A program made the translations under genes and the position numbers. This document shows positions 7,187 to 11,618 of a DNA stretch of 11,618 nt, one piece after another. Source of the DNA: an uncultured Verrucomicrobiales bacterium (GTDB lineage Bacteria > Verrucomicrobiota > Verrucomicrobiia > Verrucomicrobiales > Akkermansiaceae); NCBI GenBank assembly GCA_938001985.1, contig CALLBE010000187.1:1-11618 (forward strand), given 5' to 3'. Within the stretch, counting starts at the first letter, position 1, and every line of letters begins with the position of its first letter. The notes beneath the pieces are model-generated. The model was not told the DNA's origin, ran no database searches, and saw only the letters and a program-made list of their open reading frames with translations.

Positions 7187-7221
7187 GATCTCACTCTTTA
7201 ACACACTCGAATCATTCAAAG

Positions 7222-7278
7222 TCTCTAAGCGGTTAATTCAAGATCAACACTTGAATTAATCAGTCTTAGAGATTTTTT
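7222..7278 (+). terminator. Intrinsic terminator after cysK, overlapping the 3' end of the convergent gene
   Basis: The inner perfect 10-bp stem pairs TTAATTCAAG (7233-7242) with CTTGAATTAA (7250-7259) around a 7-nt loop. It is extended by an outer perfect 8-bp stem pairing TCTCTAAG (7222-7229) with CTTAGAGA (7265-7272), with a 3/5-nt internal loop between the stems. Six T residues follow at 7273-7278, so this should terminate + strand transcription. The right arm and T-run lie inside the last codons and stop codon of the - strand gene ending at 7256. On the - strand the same stem is followed only by a short T-run (CTTT), so termination in that direction would be weaker. Confidence 0.85.
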
Positions 7279-9160
7279 CTAGGAATTCTTTGTAAGTCAG
7301 TGTTTCAAAGGTTCCGTCATGATGTTCAACCAAAGCTGACAAGGATTCCACCCAGTCACCGGAGTTGAAGTAATCAATCCCATTCACCTCCTTACAAGCT
7401 GGCGTGTGTAAATGACCGCAAATAATGCCATCAAAACCTTCTTCTTTGGCATGCTTGGTTAAATTCTGCTCATACTTCTCTATGAACTCCGTAGCGCCGT
7501 GAAAGCGTGATTTGAAGTCTTTGGCAATTGAGAGATAGCTTTGACCCCGCCACGAGCGGTAATTATTGTATAGGCGGTTAACGTATAAAAGCACCCCGTA
7601 GCAGGCACTGCCAATCTGATTTAAAATCTTATCTTGGAGAGCCGTTGAGTCAAACTTATCACCATGAGTCACGAGGTAGCTCTTGCCGTTAATCCCTGTG
7701 TGTGTGATCTCCTTCACAATGGATAGTCGATCTAGGTTAAGCGGTAAGAAGCGGCTTAAAATCTCATCATGGTTGCCCCGAATGTAGGTGATGTTAACTT
7801 TCTCCTCTTCCAGCTTCCTCAAGAGCACACGAAGAAATCTCGTATCTCTTAAGGTCCATTTGGACCCTCGATTGATCGCCCAGGTGTCAAAGATATCACC
7901 ATTTAGGTACAGGTTTTCACAATAGATACTGCGGATGAAGTCAGTGACTTCTCTGATTTTTGCATCCTTGGTTCCAACATGAATATCTGAAAGAAAGACG
8001 CTGCGGAATGATAAGGGTTTTTTATTCAACCCTCGTGAGAAATTCTTAGAAGGAGACTGCTTAGAAAGCCCCATCAAACTACCTTCAAACACGTCAATGA
8101 CCTTGCCCCACCCTTTGGCCTCAGCTGTTTTTCTAGCCTTCTCCTTAATTGCGGTGTTATCACTTTGACGCGCGGCTTCGAGGGCCTTGCTGATAAATTC
8201 CTCTTCATCCCCTTTTGTCGCAGAAAACCCGTTCTCTCCATTGACAATAAACCTCTCCGTGGCGGCGTAATTATAAGCGACACAAATCAGCCCATTGGCC
8301 AAGCCCTCTAGCGTCACATTACCAAAAGTCTCGGTCTCACTCGGGAATAATAGAATATCTGAAGAAGCGTAATGAACGGCTAAATCCTCACCCACCAGCA
8401 TTCCAGCAAAAATCACGTCTGGATTATCAGCCTCAAGCTCTTCTCTAATCGGACCGTCCCCCACCAGCACTAATTTAGTATTCGGCGATTGCTTAAGAAT
8501 TGCTCGATACGCGCGTATGGCGAGTGTCAGGTTCTTCTCGGTAGCGACTCTTCCGACCGTAATAAGGACTTTATCATCTTTTCCAACGCCCCATTGAGCG
8601 CGCAGTTCGTCGCTGCGTTTTTGAGGGTGGTAGAGCTCCGTATCAACGCCACGATCCATGAGACGAGCGTGTTTAATCCCAAGGTCTAAGAGCATGTCCA
8701 CAACCTCTTGAGATGGAGCCAGCGTGATGTCAGCCTTGTTATGAAAATTCTTTAGGTAATTGGTGGCCATTGCGTTCAGGCCCTTAAAGTAATATTGCTC
8801 TACATACTCCTGAAAATTAGTATGAAACCCCGTCACCACAGGAATTCCCATCACCTTAGCCGTCTCCATCGCTGAGGCGCCTAGCATGGATTCAATAGCT
8901 ATGTAGATGGCGTCTGGTCGCTTGCGTTTCCAACGGTCCCAGAGCTTGAAGTTTTCTGGAAGACCCAATCTCACTTCTTTATAACCTGGCCAGCCTAATG
9001 ACGAAGCCTGAGTTTCCCCATTATTCGGACATATCTCACCTGTGCGGATGACATGCACCAAGTGCCCTCGCTCTTGCAACCCTGCACGCAGACGACTGAG
9101 CGTCATCGCAACCCCATTCACATCAGGAGGAAAAGTGTCAGTTACAATGTCGAAGCGCAT
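7256..9160 (-). CDS. GT4 glycosyltransferase fused to LpxH-like metallophosphoesterase
   Basis: A 634-residue two-domain protein. Residues 1-360 are a GT-B, GT4-family glycosyltransferase. It opens with 'DTFPPDVNGVAMTLSRL', with 'GFHTNFQEYV' at 111-120 and 'RGVDTELYHP' at 170-179. 'TVGRVATEKNL' is at 201-211, 'LVGDGP' at 232-237, and the nucleotide-sugar EX7E motif is E277/E285 within 'SETETFGNVTLEG'. It resembles transferases annotated as GDP-mannose-dependent alpha-mannosyltransferases. A basic, Ser/Lys-rich linker at about 361-385 leads to a calcineurin-like phosphoesterase. This has 'SDIHVG' (D392, H394), 'GDIFD' (421-425), 'GNHDE' (462-466), 'HGD' (499-501) and 'GHLH' (582-585), so the metal ligands look complete. 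This half matches proteins annotated as UDP-2,3-diacylglucosamine diphosphatase-like (COG2908), but lipid A substrate use is unproven. Start ATG 9158-9160 has no Shine-Dalgarno sequence. It lies 107 nt downstream of the M16 gene, same strand. Confidence 0.9.
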   Translation of the reverse strand: MRFDIVTDTFPPDVNGVAMTLSRLRAGLQERGHLVHVIRTGEICPNNGETQASSLGWPGYKEVRLGLPENFKLWDRWKRKRPDAIYIAIESMLGASAMETAKVMGIPVVTGFHTNFQEYVEQYYFKGLNAMATNYLKNFHNKADITLAPSQEVVDMLLDLGIKHARLMDRGVDTELYHPQKRSDELRAQWGVGKDDKVLITVGRVATEKNLTLAIRAYRAILKQSPNTKLVLVGDGPIREELEADNPDVIFAGMLVGEDLAVHYASSDILLFPSETETFGNVTLEGLANGLICVAYNYAATERFIVNGENGFSATKGDEEEFISKALEAARQSDNTAIKEKARKTAEAKGWGKVIDVFEGSLMGLSKQSPSKNFSRGLNKKPLSFRSVFLSDIHVGTKDAKIREVTDFIRSIYCENLYLNGDIFDTWAINRGSKWTLRDTRFLRVLLRKLEEEKVNITYIRGNHDEILSRFLPLNLDRLSIVKEITHTGINGKSYLVTHGDKFDSTALQDKILNQIGSACYGVLLYVNRLYNNYRSWRGQSYLSIAKDFKSRFHGATEFIEKYEQNLTKHAKEEGFDGIICGHLHTPACKEVNGIDYFNSGDWVESLSALVEHHDGTFETLTYKEFLEKISKTD

Positions 9161-9180
9161 GAATCAATATGGGAATCAAT
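9161..9180 (-). repeat. Short direct repeat directly upstream of the GT4-LpxH start codon
   Basis: GAATCAAT occurs at 9161-9168 and again at 9173-9180 (+ strand), separated by 4 nt. On the - strand this reads as two copies of ATTGATTC, the second abutting the ATG. It could be chance, or a binding or leader element; nothing further can be said from sequence. Confidence 0.4.
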
Positions 9181-9234
9181 AAGGTTAAAAACCCTGCCCC
9201 TCAGTACAGATAACCAAGGTCAGAATCGTTATTA

Positions 9235-9263
9235 GTCATAAGTTATTTTTTAAAACAACTCAA
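9235..9263 (-). promoter_or_regulatory. Weak sigma-70-like promoter candidate for the GT4-LpxH gene
   Basis: On the - strand TTGAGT (9263-9258) is followed by a 17-nt A/T-rich spacer and TATGAC (9240-9235). Eight of twelve positions match the consensus TTGACA/TATAAT. It lies about 75 nt before the start codon, in the 107-nt gap after the M16 gene. Consensus promoters in the likely phylum are poorly defined and A/T-rich gaps give such matches by chance, so confidence is low. Confidence 0.22.
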
Positions 9264-9267
9264 GACT

Positions 9268-11618
9268 CTATTCATTCTCAATATGGAAAATAGCCGTTGG
9301 GGCTTCCTTGAATATCTTTTCAGCCAAACGGTTGACGTCAGTAACCGAGATGTTCTTATAAAAACTCTCCATGGATCGCGACCAATCGAAGGTGTCTTTT
9401 GATAGCAACGAAGTCTTCATCACTGAATAAATCCAGTAGTGGTTTTGTTTTTTATATTCGTTTAAATTCTTTAGTAAGGGCTGAATCACCTTTTCTAAAG
9501 CTTCGGAAGAAACCCCGTTTTCGCCTATTTTTTTGCCCAAATCAATGGTCAGTGCTTGAACTTTCGCTAATTGAGCTGGGTCACAAATAATATCACTTCG
9601 AATCAAGCCTGGTCTATTGATCTCCTTATTACTGTCTAGGGAAACTCGTGGACTGTAGGTGGCCCCAACTTCTTCTCTAATGATCTCTAACGCTTGATTG
9701 CCTAGGATTTTAGTCAGTAAGTTAAGAGTTCTCGTCTCTTCTATATCCAAAGGGCTCACATGAGTGTTCCAGATAACGCTGGAGTGAGCACGGTCGATCT
9801 TTGACTCGTAAGTAAAGGATTCTTCAAGCCCCGCTTTAACCACAGGAATTTCAGCTGAAACTGCCAGAGGAACCGGCGCTTTTCGCTTCGGAAGAGTCCC
9901 TATGCTGGTGGCGATAATTTCTGGCAAGTCTACCCCTTCTAAATCCCCAGAAATGGAAACCAATAAAGGCGCTTGTTGTAAGATAGGCGTGAGCCATGCT
10001 CCGGCTATTTCAGGGGTGAGGTTATCGTACTCATGAGAGTTAAAATAAGGCTTAAACCTAGCATCACCATTGTTGAGTAAGGCTGATATTTTAGATAAAG
10101 CACCCGCGGAGGTGCTGTTCAATTTCTTATCCGTATTCTTGTAATTTTTTCGCAAAAGCGCATCAATTTCATTGCGATATGCAGGCTCTTGAATAAGCCC
10201 CGACAGCAACTGCAACTGCGTGAGCAAACTTTTAGGAGAAGTGGATGCTTCAATTTGAATGATTCGAGGCCCAGCACTCATTCCGTAGTTAATCTCATGA
10301 GCTGCTAAGATTTTACTCAGCTCATCTCTGGTATGGCTTTTTGTCCCACTGTATTGAGCAAGGTCGATGGCGTACGAAGCCAAAGCAGGCGCTTTCGAAT
10401 CCGCACTTAGAAAGCCTTGTTGAAAAGAGAAGTTAACCCACACCGCTCCTTTGGTGAAGGGGTTGTGTCGTGTTAAAATCGAGATGCCGTTCTCCAATTG
10501 GTAGCCTTTGATCGATAAGTCTTCGGCAACGTTCTTGACTTCCGGCAATGCTGATTTTCCTAAAGATTGGTAAGCAAAGGGCACCACTTTCTCATTAACC
10601 GGAGCCTTCACTTCTTTTTTCTGAGCCAGCGTGTACTGCTCAATCAATTCAGACTCTTTGACATCTTTCTGGCTGGTTGCCAGCGTCAGTAATTTTCCTT
10701 GTTGAGTCCAGATTTCTAAAAACTTCTGATGGCATTGTTCAGGCTCAATCGTTGCTAACTGCTCTTTGGCCAACTCGAGTTGCTGAGAAGCACTTAAGAA
10801 AACAGAGCGGTTCTCAATGCTTTTGACAATACCAATGGCGATGCTACTCGACTTCCGTGTCGACTCTTGCGCCTGTTCCTTCTCTAGCTGTTTGATGATC
10901 TCAGTTTTGGCCTGATCTAACTCGGTGGGAGTCACGCCATATTCTGAAAGACGTTTGAATTCATCCACTAAGAGAGTCAGGGCAGTTTTCCATAACTTCG
11001 GTTGCGTGGAGACTGAAATAGTGTGGTAATTCACATGGTTGGCAAAGGTCGATGAATACCCATAACCTCCTAGAATAGGCGAATTAGCCTCTTGGGTTAG
11101 CTTCGAAAAACGATTATTAAGCACCTGATAAAGCAAGCGCACTTTCCATTCATTCAGTTGTTTTTCTTTAGAGCTGACCTTGGTAGAAGCCGGGTGTAGA
11201 ATGGTGAAATCCAATGAGGTATCTGAAAGCTCATTGTCCTGTAAAACTTTGAAGCGATCCTCTTTAAAAGCAGTCACTTTGCCGTAATCTTGAGTGCGTT
11301 TAGCTTTAGTTGCTGGCAGTGTTTTAAAGTACTTTTCAAACAAACTCTTGGCTTTCGCTGGATCGAGATCACCCACAGCAATCAACGCAATATTATCGGC
11401 GGTGTAGAAGTCCTGATAAAAATCAGTCATGCGTTCCTTAGAAATCCCTTTAATGACGGATTCGATGCCAATGGGAAAGCGTTTGGGCAATAAAGACTCG
11501 GGAAGCAAAGCGGTTATCTTTTGTTTAAAAAGACGACTGCTGATTGAGTCGCGCGCAATTTTCTCAGCTAAAATAACGCCTCGCTCTTTTTCAATTTCCT
11601 CTGCCACTAATAATGCGC
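9268..11618 (-). CDS. M16 family zinc metallopeptidase (PqqL/pitrilysin-like), N-terminus beyond window
   Basis: The gene is cut by the right edge. The frame stays open to the last bases of the window (codons reading A-L-L before a GTG at 11605-11607), so that GTG is not the start. About 782 residues are visible, and two-unit family members are usually around 900 or more. The N-terminal visible segment 'EKERGVILAEK' (about 11560-11592) carries the two conserved glutamates of an active M16 domain; the second should be the third zinc ligand. The HxxEH motif should lie roughly 75 residues upstream, outside the window. Next comes the M16C core with 'FYQDFYTADNIALIAVGDLDP'. A second M16 unit begins around 'KGYQLENGISILTRHNP', with 'VWVNFSFQQGFLSAD', and lacks HxxEH, as expected for the inactive half. 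Members are often periplasmic and cut peptides or small proteins. The stop is TAG at 9268-9270. Confidence 0.92.
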   Translation of the reverse strand, partial: ALLVAEEIEKERGVILAEKIARDSISSRLFKQKITALLPESLLPKRFPIGIESVIKGISKERMTDFYQDFYTADNIALIAVGDLDPAKAKSLFEKYFKTLPATKAKRTQDYGKVTAFKEDRFKVLQDNELSDTSLDFTILHPASTKVSSKEKQLNEWKVRLLYQVLNNRFSKLTQEANSPILGGYGYSSTFANHVNYHTISVSTQPKLWKTALTLLVDEFKRLSEYGVTPTELDQAKTEIIKQLEKEQAQESTRKSSSIAIGIVKSIENRSVFLSASQQLELAKEQLATIEPEQCHQKFLEIWTQQGKLLTLATSQKDVKESELIEQYTLAQKKEVKAPVNEKVVPFAYQSLGKSALPEVKNVAEDLSIKGYQLENGISILTRHNPFTKGAVWVNFSFQQGFLSADSKAPALASYAIDLAQYSGTKSHTRDELSKILAAHEINYGMSAGPRIIQIEASTSPKSLLTQLQLLSGLIQEPAYRNEIDALLRKNYKNTDKKLNSTSAGALSKISALLNNGDARFKPYFNSHEYDNLTPEIAGAWLTPILQQAPLLVSISGDLEGVDLPEIIATSIGTLPKRKAPVPLAVSAEIPVVKAGLEESFTYESKIDRAHSSVIWNTHVSPLDIEETRTLNLLTKILGNQALEIIREEVGATYSPRVSLDSNKEINRPGLIRSDIICDPAQLAKVQALTIDLGKKIGENGVSSEALEKVIQPLLKNLNEYKKQNHYWIYSVMKTSLLSKDTFDWSRSMESFYKNISVTDVNRLAEKIFKEAPTAIFHIENE

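Noticed and set aside
9241..9260. T-run/A-run near the end of the M16 gene as a terminator
   Set aside because: The pairing GTTATTTT with AAAACAAC is imperfect, A/T-only at the core and has no GC-rich stem, so it is too weak to call.
11605..11607. GTG as start codon of the M16 peptidase gene
   Set aside because: The frame remains open upstream to the window edge, and the HxxEH active-site motif should precede this point by about 75 residues, so the gene is truncated rather than starting here.
1..11618. CRISPR array, tRNA/rRNA gene, insertion sequence, prophage, toxin-antitoxin or defence island
   Set aside because: No regular repeats, no tRNA-like cloverleaf, no transposase or integrase and no defence-type domains were seen; nearly all sequence is accounted for by conserved chromosomal genes.

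Overview
The window reads as ordinary, gene-dense chromosome from a Gram-negative, diderm bacterium. An outer-membrane-type SurA-like chaperone, an AsmA-like envelope protein and an LpxH-like lipid A domain support a diderm. Base composition looks moderately AT-rich (roughly low to mid 40s % GC by eye). None of the nine visible start codons has a recognisable Shine-Dalgarno sequence; most are preceded by pyrimidine/adenine-rich contexts such as 'TTC ATG'. Gene content, this start context and the glycosyltransferase-LpxH fusion suggest Verrucomicrobiota (Opitutia-like). That placement is inference, not proof.

Left arm (1-7186, all + strand): nine tightly spaced, co-directional genes with gaps of 5-62 nt. 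In order they are the 3' end of a tail-specific protease (Prc/Ctp, DUF3340 tail), a YggS/PLPBP pyridoxal-phosphate homeostasis protein, a stand-alone DUF971 (GBBH-like N) zinc-site protein, a SurA-like PpiC peptidyl-prolyl isomerase, an AsmA/DUF748-like membrane-anchored protein, a YraN (UPF0102) nuclease-fold protein, a Nudix-fold protein, a prohibitin/SPFH protein and cysteine synthase CysK. The array mixes envelope quality control (Prc, SurA-like, AsmA-like, SPFH) with PLP and sulfur metabolism (YggS, CysK). A strong intrinsic terminator closes it at 7222-7278.

Right arm (7256-11618, all - strand): a convergent pair. A large M16 metallopeptidase, cut by the right edge of the window, lies upstream of a 634-residue protein that fuses a GT4 glycosyltransferase to an LpxH-like metallophosphoesterase. 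The 107-nt gap between them holds only a weak promoter candidate and a short direct repeat next to the start codon. The + strand terminator hairpin extends into the last codons of the fusion gene, so the two arms meet with no spare sequence.

I saw no tRNA, rRNA, CRISPR array, insertion sequence, integrase, prophage gene or defence system, and no gap longer than about 110 nt. I did not find a convincing undescribed system. The most informative item is the GT4-LpxH fusion, which ties a glycosyltransferase to a lipid-A-type phosphoesterase.
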